DNA of 46,644 nucleotides. Origin: DATHSY01 sp046729855. Its GTDB lineage: Bacteria; Actinomycetota; UBA4738; HRBIN12. Below the pieces are notes generated by a model. It was not told the origin of the DNA, searched no databases, and saw only the letters and a program-made list of their open reading frames with translations. The translations under genes and the position numbers were made by a program. Positions 9,181 to 17,195 of the stretch are shown piece by piece (position 1 is the first letter of the stretch; each line of letters starts with the position of its first letter). Location: the NCBI GenBank assembly GCA_046729855.1, contig JBKPHM010000021.1, positions 1-46,644 of the forward strand. The letters run 5' to 3'.

Positions 9181-10584
9181 TCACCCGAGGCAAAGGAGCG
9201 GGGTGCGGGCCGACGCAGCCTCCGTGAGCGGGCTGAGCCGCCGGCCCGCGACCGACCGAAGGACGTAGTAATAGGTCTGCCCCATGCCGAGGGCGGCATC
9301 GCGGAAGGACGTCGCATCGCGTCCTGGGACGCGCGCCACGAACTCGTATGCCCCGTTCGGCGATGTGCTCCTGTATAGCTCGTAGCCGTTGGCGACCGAC
9401 GCCGTCGGCTCCCACGAGACACTCACGCCCGAGCTCAGGAACCCGTCGCAGATGCCCTGGGCGACGACGCCGGTTGGTGGGACGATCGGGCGCGGCAGGC
9501 GGGGGAGCGGGTCGGGCCTCGGCGGCCAGATCAAGAGCCCCGCAGCGGGCAGCACCCCGATCGCCAGCAGCCCCGCAACGAAGGTCGCGGCGACGCCTAC
9601 TATCCAGCGCCGCAGCCGTGGGGAGACGCGGGCCGGCCGCGTGGTCGTTTCCCGATGCGTCGCGAGCGGCGGCGGCGGCGTCGGCAACATGTGCGTGGGC
9701 GGGCGGACCGGCCGCGCCCGCGCCGCGCGCTGCGATCGTCCGACCTCGCGGAGTGCCGCGGCCAGTTCCGTCCCCGAGGAGAACCTGTCGCGGGGCTCCT
9801 TCATCAGGCACCGCAGGACGACTTGATCCAGCCACTGCGGCACCTCGGGACAGAGCGCTTTGGGGGGGACGACCGGTGCGCGGACGTGCTGCGCCGCGAT
9901 CGCGGCCGGGGACGGACCCTCGAACGGTGGCCGGCCCGTCAGCATCTCGTACAGCACGCAGCCCAGCGAGTACACGTCAGACCGAGCGTCGCCGCGCCGG
10001 CCCTCCACCTGCTCGGGCGAGATGTATGCGACGGTGCCGCGCGGACTCGGAGACGGGTCGAAGGCGGGCGTCCAGTCCTCGGCGCGTGCGAGACCGAAGT
10101 CGAGGACCTTCGCCCCACCACCCGGCCTCACTATCACGTTGCCGGGGGCGATGTCGCGATGGGTCAGCCCACGCGCGTGCGCATAGGAGAGCGCCTCGGC
10201 AACGTCGCGAGCGATCCTTAGGGCGGCGGGAGGGAGAAGCGGCGTCCCGTCGCCGAGCATCTGCGAGAGGCTCCGACCCTGCACGAGCTCCATCACGATG
10301 AACGCGTGACCGTCGGCGACGACGAGATCGTGGACGGCGACGACGTTGGCGTGCGCGAGACCGGCGGCCGCCCGAGCCTCGCGACGCAGGCGAGCGAGGG
10401 ACCGCCGGTCCTGGCTCGCCGGGGCGGGAAGGACCTTCACGGCGACGTCGCGCTCCAAGACCTCGTCGCGCGCCTCGTAGACCTCGCCCATGCCTCCTCG
10501 GCCGAGCAGGGACCGGATCCGGTACCGCCCGGCCAACACGCGGCCGACGAGCGAAGATCCCCCCAGGACGTCTGTGCCCGACAC
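9181..10584 (-). CDS. membrane Ser/Thr protein kinase with FN3-like ectodomain
   Basis: A 467-residue Hanks-type kinase of the PknB class. Kinase domain, residues 20-280: glycine loop GRGGMGEVY, K50 (VAVK), E69, HRDIAPGN with catalytic D144, and DFG D162. A Pro-rich juxtamembrane linker (290-325) precedes one membrane helix (327-352). The outer part is not PASTA repeats but a fibronectin type III-like domain (about 370-460: VSVSWEPTASVANGYELYRS, YYYVLRSVAG). The start is taken as GTG 10584: it has no ribosome binding site, but TACGAT lies 7 bases before it (10592-10597), which fits a leaderless transcript. Upstream in-frame codons give a disordered, unsupported extension. The ligand of the ectodomain is unknown. 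The SMP-30 gene follows it directly. Confidence 0.88.
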   Translation of the reverse strand: MSGTDVLGGSSLVGRVLAGRYRIRSLLGRGGMGEVYEARDEVLERDVAVKVLPAPASQDRRSLARLRREARAAAGLAHANVVAVHDLVVADGHAFIVMELVQGRSLSQMLGDGTPLLPPAALRIARDVAEALSYAHARGLTHRDIAPGNVIVRPGGGAKVLDFGLARAEDWTPAFDPSPSPRGTVAYISPEQVEGRRGDARSDVYSLGCVLYEMLTGRPPFEGPSPAAIAAQHVRAPVVPPKALCPEVPQWLDQVVLRCLMKEPRDRFSSGTELAAALREVGRSQRAARARPVRPPTHMLPTPPPPLATHRETTTRPARVSPRLRRWIVGVAATFVAGLLAIGVLPAAGLLIWPPRPDPLPRLPRPIVPPTGVVAQGICDGFLSSGVSVSWEPTASVANGYELYRSTSPNGAYEFVARVPGRDATSFRDAALGMGQTYYYVLRSVAGRRLSPLTEAASARTPLLCLG

Positions 10585-10951
10585 GGATCGAATCGTAGCG
10601 CCGCTGCGTGGAACAGTGCTGGGCGTTTCGGGAAGCGAGTTGGGCAGCTGGGTTAGACGCGACCCTGTCTGAGCTCGACCGCGTTCACGACGTCGGCTCC
10701 AGGCCGATGACACGAAGATGCTGCTCTGGGTCGTGATGACACCAATCGTCAGGTTCCGAAGGCCCGCCGAACCGCAACACGTTGAATCTGAGAGTTGTCG
10801 CGTGCGCAGGGGGGCCCGTCGCTCATGGGACTCGAAGCTTCGCCGTGTACGCGGCAGTATCCTCGTTCGTCTTGAAGATCGGTCTGTCCCATGTCACAGC
10901 TACTATCGCCACGCGGCGCCGCGAAGTTGAACGACCGTCAGAAGACGGCAG
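10585..10951. other. intergenic, no gene recognised
   Basis: This region lies upstream of the kinase gene and beyond the stop of the Nudix gene, both on the minus strand. It holds the probable leaderless promoter of the kinase (TACGAT on the minus strand at 10597-10592). Short frames elsewhere encode Arg/Ser-rich products without domains. Confidence 0.45.
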
Positions 10952-11437
10952 CTATTCGTCGGGGAGGCGAGACGCGAGCAGCTGCAGCGCCTTCCGCCGA
11001 CCTTCCAGGGCGTCCTTCTCGATCGGCCAATCAAGCAACGAGCTGGCCTCCGAGTAGGAGCACCAGGCGAAGGCATCGTGCTCCTCCGGGTCGAGCACCG
11101 GATCGTGGTCGTCGAGAACCTCAGCTCCGAAGGCGACCACGGAGATGGCCGCGATGCCGGGTCCGTACAGCCGCTCCCAGTGATCCGCCAACTCGGGCCG
11201 CAGTGCGTAGGAGTACTCCACGTCCAGCGGGGTCAGCGTGCGACCGACATCGAAACCCGTCTCCTCTCGCACCTCGCGGACGGCCGCCTCGGCATCGGTC
11301 TCACCCGGGAGGGGAGCCCCGCTGACCCCCTGCCAAAAGCCGCCTCGTGCTGCGGTTCGACGAAGCATCAGGAACCGCGGACCATCCGACGTTCGCCGGA
11401 ACAGATGGATCGAGACATCGCGCGCGATGCGTCGCAT
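10952..11437 (-). CDS. Nudix hydrolase
   Basis: A 161-residue Nudix protein. The box is complete: G40-APLPG-E-x7-REVREETGF matches GX5EX7REUXEEXGU. The N-terminal ARDVSIHLFRRTSDGPRFLMLRR and C-terminal EEHDAFAWCSYSEASSLLDW resemble dATP/dihydroneopterin triphosphate pyrophosphohydrolases of the NudB type, which cleave nucleoside diphosphate linkages. ATG 11437 (MRRIARDV) is chosen because the family begins there; the preceding in-frame part is not Nudix-like. I see no strong ribosome binding site. The gene is divergent from the secreted protein at 11589. Confidence 0.85.
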   Translation of the reverse strand: MRRIARDVSIHLFRRTSDGPRFLMLRRTAARGGFWQGVSGAPLPGETDAEAAVREVREETGFDVGRTLTPLDVEYSYALRPELADHWERLYGPGIAAISVVAFGAEVLDDHDPVLDPEEHDAFAWCSYSEASSLLDWPIEKDALEGRRKALQLLASRLPDE

Positions 11438-11588
11438 CTGATGCTGGTCATAGCACGAACCGCGCGGGTCGTTGTCTCGCGTCCAGGTCGTCACGGCGGC
11501 GGAGGCGATCGGGAGGCCGCGTGGCGCGAGCCACTGCTTCGAGGCATACTCGAGGAGGAGATCGTCACCTCGAGAGGGCGGTGGGGAC

Positions 11589-12050
11589 ATGAAGCGTCCC
11601 GTGAGATCGCTGATCGTGTTGTTGCTATCGGGCACGATGATCGCGGTGGCGGCCGCGCCCGCCTTCGCGTGGGAGCATCATCGGAACATGCGAGTCACAC
11701 AGGAAGCCGCGCTGTGGCCGCATCCAGTGTGGTACTGGCTCGAACAAAGCGTGGATTGGAACACGAGAACCGCGGCCCAATGCCACAGTCTGTACCCGTG
11801 CTTCGGTGACATTGCCTGGCGTAGGCCGGCGTACGGCGAAGGGCTGTACGAGTTCGTGTCGTGGGGAAGCATCACCAAGAAGAGCGGCATCGCGGCCAAC
11901 GGCGTCTCATGGAAGTCGCGAAGGGTCGAGGCGCAGTTCAGGGGCTGCATCCTGCAAGGTGGACTGAACGTTTGTAGACACGAGTCGGCGTTCGTCTATA
12001 TCAGGATCTACGCCGATGGTACCTCGAAGGCGACCGGTGGCCCGATCTGA
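11589..12050 (+). CDS. small secreted protein of unknown function
   Basis: A 153-residue protein with a clear signal peptide (MKRPVRSLIVLLLSGTMIAV, cleavage near AFA|WEHH at residue 27). GGTGGGG sits 3-9 bases before the ATG. The mature part is rich in Trp/Tyr and has two Cys pairs (QCHSLYPCFG and RGCILQGGLNVC), suggesting two disulfides. I do not recognise the family. It lies among other exported proteins, so a wall or extracellular role is likely, but nothing more can be said. Confidence 0.7.
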   Translation: MKRPVRSLIVLLLSGTMIAVAAAPAFAWEHHRNMRVTQEAALWPHPVWYWLEQSVDWNTRTAAQCHSLYPCFGDIAWRRPAYGEGLYEFVSWGSITKKSGIAANGVSWKSRRVEAQFRGCILQGGLNVCRHESAFVYIRIYADGTSKATGGPI

Positions 12051-12268
12051 TGCACATTCCAGCTTCGTTCCGACCCCGGAGATCGTGGGAGCGCGAGCCC
12101 CGAAACGTCGAGCGAGGCACGCTCAGAGGTCGTCCCGATGAGAGCCCTTGCCTTGTCGCGAGCTCAGCGCCTCCTTGATCGCTTGTCGCACGTCCCGGTC
12201 GCGCTCGTTCGACAGCCGATGTCTCAGCGGTTGGAGCGCCCGCGCGTTCCTGGTGCCGCCGCTAGATA

Positions 12269-13423
12269 TCAGCCCTCACAGTTCACCACGTTCTCGCCGG
12301 CGCAGTCGTCGGTGCCGACGCCTCCATCGAGGGTATCTGTACCGTTGCCACCGGTGAGGGTGTCATCGCCGACGCGGCCTACGAGCGTGTCGTCGCCGGC
12401 CAGGCCGTACAGGCGGTTCGCCGCTGCGTCACCGGTCAGCCTGTCGTTGTGGGGACTGCCGAACAGGTTCTCGATCATGGTCAGGGTGTCGGCGCCTTCG
12501 CCCGTTGCCGTCCCGGTCGCCAGGCTGGCCGTTACGCCGTTCGCCGAGTAGAAGTACGAGACGGCATCCGTCCCGCCCCCTCCGTCGATGACGTCTTTTC
12601 CCGCGTGCGCCCAGAACGTGTTGGGCCCCGCATTCCCCGTGAGGACGTCGTCGTGACGTGAGCCCTCGACGTCCTCGATGTTCGTGAGGGTGTCGGAGCC
12701 CTCGCCTATGGCCGTCCCGGCGGTCAGGCTGGCCGTCACACCTGCCGACGAGAAGAGGAACGACACGAAGTCTGACCCCGACCCTCCGTCCATCGCGTCG
12801 TCGCCGTTACCACCGATGAGCCCGTCGTCGTCCCCGTCGCCGCCGGAGAGCGTGTCGTTCCCGCGTTCGCCGAAGAGGAAGTTAGGGGCCGCGTTGCCCG
12901 ACATGACGTCGTCGAAGCTCGACCCGTCGATGTCCTCGACGCCGGTCAAAGTGTCCGAACCGTCGCCCGTGGCAGTGCCGAGAGACAGGTCCACTGCGAC
13001 GGGGCCGGGTGCGCCGAAATAGGAGGCCATGTCCGCGAAGCCTTTCCCCCCGTTCAACGTGTCGCCGGCCGGGCCGCCGATGAGGAAGTCGAAGGCACCT
13101 CCACCACCCGCGAGCCTGTCGCCGCCCTCCTGCCCGGCAAGCAGGTCGTCACCGCCACCGCCGACGAGCGAATCCTTGCCCGTCCCCGCGCACACGCGGT
13201 CCTTGCCGCCGAGACCCTTGATCACATCGTTACCGGCCAGGCCCACAATGACGTCCGCCGTCGACGTCCCCCTCAGGACGTCGGCCCTCGCCGAGCCGAC
13301 GATCGTCGCCCGCTTCCCGAAGCACCGTGGCCGCGCTGCTTCCGCGCTTGGCGCCGTTAGGAATACCGTGACCAGCGCCAACGCTGACACCGCCAGGATC
13401 CGGGTCTTCCTGCCTCGCTTCAT
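12269..13423 (-). CDS. secreted RTX calcium-binding protein
   Basis: A 384-residue exported protein. ATG 13423 is preferred because GGGAGG lies 7 bases upstream; the alternative GTG 13438 would overlap that site. The signal peptide ends near AEAARP. RTX nonapeptides run from about residue 45 to the end (GLAGNDVIKG, GGGGDDLLAG, GGDGDDDGLIGG, GGNGTDTLDGG). Between them are three M10-peptidase-C-like units of the type VAVDLSLGTATGDGSDTLTGVEDIDGS (not written in full) that predict extra beta rolls. No catalytic domain is present. It begins its mature part CFGKRATIVGSARADVLRG and ends with a Cys pair as the RTX lipoprotein at 5631 does, so they are paralogues. Unlike that one, it has no lipobox. 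It is divergent from the second sulfatase gene. Confidence 0.85.
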   Translation of the reverse strand: MKRGRKTRILAVSALALVTVFLTAPSAEAARPRCFGKRATIVGSARADVLRGTSTADVIVGLAGNDVIKGLGGKDRVCAGTGKDSLVGGGGDDLLAGQEGGDRLAGGGGAFDFLIGGPAGDTLNGGKGFADMASYFGAPGPVAVDLSLGTATGDGSDTLTGVEDIDGSSFDDVMSGNAAPNFLFGERGNDTLSGGDGDDDGLIGGNGDDAMDGGSGSDFVSFLFSSAGVTASLTAGTAIGEGSDTLTNIEDVEGSRHDDVLTGNAGPNTFWAHAGKDVIDGGGGTDAVSYFYSANGVTASLATGTATGEGADTLTMIENLFGSPHNDRLTGDAAANRLYGLAGDDTLVGRVGDDTLTGGNGTDTLDGGVGTDDCAGENVVNCEG

Positions 13424-13613
13424 CCGATAGCCTCCCACGGCGGACGGCGGAACCGTCGGAGCTTCTCACGTTCCGTCGAGCTGCGTGCGGACGCGTACGG
13501 ATGAACCAGCTGCCCGGTTAAACCGCTGCCGTCGACCGGCCGATGATGTGTCCGGCGGGCCCGCTGCGTGCGGCGCACGCGAGTGACGGAACGCGGCGTC
13601 CGGGGGGGATCGC

Positions 13614-15026
13614 TTGGGCTGGGTGGTGAAGGTGCGAGCGGCGGCGGCGATGCTCGCCGTTATCGCTCTCGCCGTTGGAGCCGTGGCTGCGGATCCATCG
13701 CCGCGCCGCGCGCGAGCCGTCGAACTCCCCAGCATCGTCGTCATCATCACCGACGATCAGCGGTGGGACACGCTGTGGGCGATGCCGACCGTCCGCAGGC
13801 AGCTGATCGGCAAGGGTGTGACGTTCACGAACGCGTTCGCCTCGAACCCGCTGTGCTGTCCCAGTCGCGCATCGACGTTGACGGGCCAATACTCGCATTC
13901 GACCGGCGTCTGGCGGAACCAGCCGCCGTACGGTGGGTGGGCATCGTTCGACGATTCGTCCACGATCGCCACCTGGCTGAAGCCGTTCGGGTACAGCACG
14001 GGGATGTTCGGCAAGTACTTCAACGGGTACTGGAGGGCGGCGTACGGGTCGGGGTACATCCCGCCCGGCTGGGATCGCTGGGTAGCGTTCCCCAGGGCCG
14101 GGTTCTACGGATACGACCTCAATGTGGACGGGTCGATCCAGCCATTCGGGACCGCACCCGAGGACTACTCCACGGACGTGTTGGCCGAGGAGGTCGACGC
14201 GTTCATCAGGTCGACGACGGGACCGCTCCTTGCTTGGTACACGCCGTTCGCGCCGCACAGTCCAGCGACCCCGGGTCCTGGGTACGAACGTGCGTTCCGC
14301 GACCTCCGACCGTGGAGGCCGCCGAGCTACAACGAGCCCGACGTCTCGGACAAGCCGAGGTGGGTGCAGGCGGTGCGTTCGTTCGATAGAAGGAAGCGGC
14401 AGAAGGAGGATGCCTTCCGGATCGACCAGTACCGCACGCTGCTGTCCGTCGACGACGCGATCGGGACGATCCTGCAGGCGCTAAAGGACACCGGTCGGTT
14501 GGCGAACACGTTGATCGTGTTCACGTCAGACAACGGGATCTCGTACGGGGAGCATCGCTGGCGAACCAAGCGCGTGGCCTACGAGGAGAGCCTGCGTATC
14601 CCGTTCGTGGTGCGGTACGACCCGATCGTCGCCGTTCCCCGAGAAGACGAAAGCCTCGTGCTGAACGTCGATGTCGCTCCAACGGCGGCCGCTGCGGCCG
14701 GCATCGCCGCGCCCGAAGCGGATGGGCAGAGCCTCCTGCCGCTGTTGGCATCGCCCGCGGCGCCGTGGCGGGATCGGTTCCTCACCGAGCATCTCGCGAA
14801 GAAGCACGATCGTGTTCCGACGTTTTGCGGCGTCCGGACGGAGCGGTACCTGTACGTCTACTACATCACGGGTGAAGAAGAGCTGTACGACCTCATCCAA
14901 GACCCCTACGAGCTGACGAACGTGGCTTCGTCCACGGAGGCTCAGCCGCTCATGAGCGAGCTACGGACGGATCTCGCGCGGTTGTGCAACCCGCCGCCGC
15001 CCGGCCTCCAGCTGCCGTCGGGATAG
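13614..15026 (+). CDS. secreted sulfatase (arylsulfatase family), paralogue
   Basis: A 470-residue sulfatase with an N-terminal signal peptide (hydrophobic 9-26). It has metal-binding DD at 47-48 and signature CCPSRASTLTG, with C81 as the formylglycine site. It shares distinctive stretches with the lipoprotein sulfatase at 3930: YSHSTGVWRN, KYFNGY, PPGWDRW, NEPDVSDKP, and a C-terminal VPTFCGVRTERYLYVYY with DPYELTNVAS. The two are therefore close paralogues. It lacks a lipobox and is probably free or membrane-tethered. The start is uncertain: TTG 13614 has GGGGGGA at good spacing, while GTG 13623, 13626 or 13632 also keep the signal peptide. It forms a divergent pair with the RTX gene. Confidence 0.87.
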   Translation: MGWVVKVRAAAAMLAVIALAVGAVAADPSPRRARAVELPSIVVIITDDQRWDTLWAMPTVRRQLIGKGVTFTNAFASNPLCCPSRASTLTGQYSHSTGVWRNQPPYGGWASFDDSSTIATWLKPFGYSTGMFGKYFNGYWRAAYGSGYIPPGWDRWVAFPRAGFYGYDLNVDGSIQPFGTAPEDYSTDVLAEEVDAFIRSTTGPLLAWYTPFAPHSPATPGPGYERAFRDLRPWRPPSYNEPDVSDKPRWVQAVRSFDRRKRQKEDAFRIDQYRTLLSVDDAIGTILQALKDTGRLANTLIVFTSDNGISYGEHRWRTKRVAYEESLRIPFVVRYDPIVAVPREDESLVLNVDVAPTAAAAAGIAAPEADGQSLLPLLASPAAPWRDRFLTEHLAKKHDRVPTFCGVRTERYLYVYYITGEEELYDLIQDPYELTNVASSTEAQPLMSELRTDLARLCNPPPPGLQLPSG

Positions 15027-15339
15027 CCGCCGGCGCCCGAACCGAGAGTCGTGGCTCCGCTGCGCGCGTGTGCATCGACGGTATGCGTCGAGGAGACCTG
15101 CGAAGCAGGCGGGGCGGGCACGGTTCCCCAACCACTGGAGCCGCTACACCCGCCTGCCTCGCGAGGACGCTCGGCCGAGAGGGGTCCGACGACGCCGAGG
15201 TCCTGTCAGGGTGCGGCACGGAGCGCATCGATGGAATCGGTCATCCGGTTGATTTCGCCGTTCCGGCGATCGGCTGACAGAGACAAAGAGCGATCTACGA
15301 AGATCTACGACCTAGGATGCGAGCGAGGGAGCGATCGTG
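15027..15339. other. convergent intergenic region, no gene recognised
   Basis: This gap lies between the sulfatase (plus) and osmC (minus) stop codons. A short hairpin CCTGC-GAA-GCAGG at 15097-15109 is the only clear structure; it has no T-run and may or may not act in termination. The open frames here are chance frames. Confidence 0.45.
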
Positions 15340-15780
15340 TCACGAAGCAGCCAGCCGAGCCGTGACGCTCAGCGCGACGTTCCCCTTGAGTGCGCCCGAC
15401 ACGGGACAGTCCTCCTTCGCGTCCTCGGCGGCCGAGCGGAACGTGTCCTCGTCGATGCCCGGAACCTCCCCCGTCACCTCGAGGTCGGATGTCGTGATCC
15501 CGGTCCCGGGAACGAACGTCACCGCCGCCGAGACGCTAAGACTCGCCGGAGGTGTTCCGGCCTTCGCGAGGGCGTTCGAGAGCGCCATCGAGAAGCACGA
15601 CGCGTGCGCCGCAGCGATCAGTTCCTCGGGGCTCGTCATCTCGTCCTGGCCCTCACCCGTCCGGGCGGCCCACGAGATCGGCATGGACGCGATCGCACCA
15701 CTCCCGACACGATCGATCGTGCCCTTGCCTGACATCAGGTCGCCTTCCCAGGTCACCTCCGCCTGCTTCGTCGTCGCCAT
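15340..15780 (-). CDS. osmC: OsmC family peroxiredoxin
   Basis: A 146-residue protein of the OsmC/Ohr family, which reduces organic and other peroxides with a pair of thiols. Both redox cysteines are present in context: C62 in AAHASCFSMALS and C125 in AKEDCPVSGAL. The N-terminal TTKQAEVTWEGDLMSGKGTI is characteristic of the OsmC branch rather than Ohr. The start ATG has a strong AGGAGG site. It lies 14 bases downstream of the DUF4115-like membrane gene on the same strand and may be cotranscribed with it. Confidence 0.9.
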   Translation of the reverse strand: MATTKQAEVTWEGDLMSGKGTIDRVGSGAIASMPISWAARTGEGQDEMTSPEELIAAAHASCFSMALSNALAKAGTPPASLSVSAAVTFVPGTGITTSDLEVTGEVPGIDEDTFRSAAEDAKEDCPVSGALKGNVALSVTARLAAS

Positions 15781-15794
15781 CGCGCAAGCTCCTC

Positions 15795-16628
15795 CTATGT
15801 GGACAGCTGAACCAGCTTGTTATCCCTGAGCACGAACGACACGTCCACGACCTCGCCGGTCACGCCGGTCGTGACCTGCTGGATCTCCTCGCCATTCACC
15901 ACGAGCCGCGCACCTCCGGCGTTCCCCAGCTTGATGAGCAGCGATCGGTCGGCGCGGAAGGTGCGCGCTTCGCCGGTGAGGAACCCGTAAAACACGGTCT
16001 CTCCGTCCGCGATCGCCTCCACCCAAGACCGTTCCGAGATCGTCAGCCGTGCCTGAATCATCTCGACGACGCTCGCCCTCGTCGGCTCCGGCGTCGGCTC
16101 AAGCGTCGGCCGCGGGGTCGCGGGTGCTACGACACGGACGGTCGTCGAGGGTTCCGGTCCCACGTTCCCAGCGGTCGGAGGATCCCGCGCCAGGAGCGCC
16201 GACAGGCCCCCGGCGGCGACGAGGACGAGCAAGGGAAGAGCGACGAGCCTTGCCCCTCGACGAGGCCGTCGCGGCGCGTGACGCGCCCGGCGCTCGCCGG
16301 ACGACGGCGGCTCCTCCACCGGCAGTGGATGGCCGACGCGCTGCAGCTCGCTTCGGACGATCGCGTCGATATCGGCGGCCTCGTCTGCGACCCTTGCGAG
16401 ATCGGTCCAGGAGACGAACCTCGTGTCCCTGGTCGACGAGACCTCCTCGTTCCCAGTGGACGGAGTCTCCTGGGCAGCCTCGTCGGCGCCCTTCGCGTCG
16501 GCCGCGTCCGCGCCTGGCGCCGGCTCGGCGTCGCCACGCCCGCTGGTGGGTGCGCTTCGGCCGCGATGAGGGGCGCCGGACCGATGCGGTCCACGCGTAC
16601 GTCCAGGTGGTTCCCGTGACCCCGACAC
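15795..16628 (-). CDS. membrane protein with RodZ-tail-like (DUF4115) domain
   Basis: A protein of up to 277 residues. The N-terminal 110 residues are disordered apart from an amphipathic stretch (VSWTDLARVADEAADIDAIV). A basic patch and one membrane helix (127-147) follow, then a Pro/Thr linker and a C-terminal domain (about 193-275). That domain contains RLTISERSWVEAIADGETVF, FRADRSLLIKLGNAGGARLVVNGEEI and a final VSFVLRDNKLVQL. It matches the outer DUF4115 domain of RodZ-like proteins in pattern. The RodZ HTH domain is missing, in contrast to the protein at 34640. The topology would place the C-terminal domain outside. GTG 16628 is the longest start and is not well supported. The role is unknown; cell-shape or envelope sensing is only an analogy. 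Confidence 0.65.
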   Translation of the reverse strand: MSGSREPPGRTRGPHRSGAPHRGRSAPTSGRGDAEPAPGADAADAKGADEAAQETPSTGNEEVSSTRDTRFVSWTDLARVADEAADIDAIVRSELQRVGHPLPVEEPPSSGERRARHAPRRPRRGARLVALPLLVLVAAGGLSALLARDPPTAGNVGPEPSTTVRVVAPATPRPTLEPTPEPTRASVVEMIQARLTISERSWVEAIADGETVFYGFLTGEARTFRADRSLLIKLGNAGGARLVVNGEEIQQVTTGVTGEVVDVSFVLRDNKLVQLST

Positions 16629-16785
16629 TTGCTCTTCACCACACTTCCAGGCTGACGTCGAAAAAGCAACGTACCGCCTGGGTCGCCGAGTGTCCTCATC
16701 GGCGTTCGGGGCTGGGATCGAGTGGTGAGATCGGGTGCGCGGGGCTGCAGCCTCGCGCGCGTTCGCCTCTTGCTACGGGAGGCGC

Positions 16786-16911
16786 TTACGTGCCGGCGAG
16801 CACGCTGCCGGCCTGAGCGAAGACCTCCATGGCCTTGTGAACGACCGCGAAGATCACGACGGCGGCCGCGGCGGCGAAGAGTATCCAGAGGGCCGAGAGC
16901 TGAGTGTTCAC
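16786..16911 (-). CDS. 41-residue single-span membrane protein
   Basis: A short gene starts at GTG 16911 and ends with TAA at 16786-16788. It encodes 41 residues: MNTQLSALW, a hydrophobic core ILFAAAAAVVIFAVV, then HKAMEVFAQAGSVLAGT. A purine-rich AAGGGAAGG lies 7-15 bases upstream, giving good translation support. One membrane helix (about 7-25) with an amphipathic C-terminal tail is predicted. I do not recognise a family. Its leader contains the alternating G5/C5 hairpins described at 16940-16970. It lies on the same strand as the kinase-sigma/anti-sigma locus upstream and the DUF4115-like gene downstream. Confidence 0.6.
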   Translation of the reverse strand: MNTQLSALWILFAAAAAVVIFAVVHKAMEVFAQAGSVLAGT

Positions 16912-16939
16912 CGCTTGCCTTCCCTTCTTTGGGCCGTCT

Positions 16940-16970
16940 CCCCCATCCGGGGGATACCGTTTTGTCCCCC
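16940..16970 (-). promoter_or_regulatory. three-arm G5/C5 alternating hairpin leader
   Basis: On the minus strand the order is GGGGG (16970-16966), 12 bases, CCCCC (16953-16949), GGAT, GGGGG (16944-16940). The middle C5 arm can pair with either G5 arm, making two mutually exclusive hairpins. The whole ends about 28 bases before the start codon of the 41-residue membrane protein. The longer pair is a perfect 6-base inverted repeat (GGGGGA/TCCCCC, plus-strand 16949-16954 and 16965-16970). It could be a DNA operator or an RNA switch; the sequence alone does not tell which. Confidence 0.4.
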
Positions 16971-17195
16971 GAACGGTAGCACCGCGGTCTCGTTCTTGGG
17001 ATAGGTCGTTCGGCTAGAAAACGTCACCCGAACTAACGGTTCATCGCAGGTCAGGGGGCATACGGAAGGTCCGACGGCTCTTCGCGACGGACGCGGAGCG
17101 TTAGCTCCAGCAGAGGGCTGCTCGGTGGGAGCGTAGAGCGGTCGGCCGCCGCGCTGTGGACACGACGACGGGTGAAGCGGCGTCCTGGCGGCTAG

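Noticed and set aside
8309..9835. Extended 508-codon start for the SMP-30 gene
   Set aside because: The extension is antisense-frame shadow of the kinase gene; ATG 9166 has a ribosome site and matches the family start.
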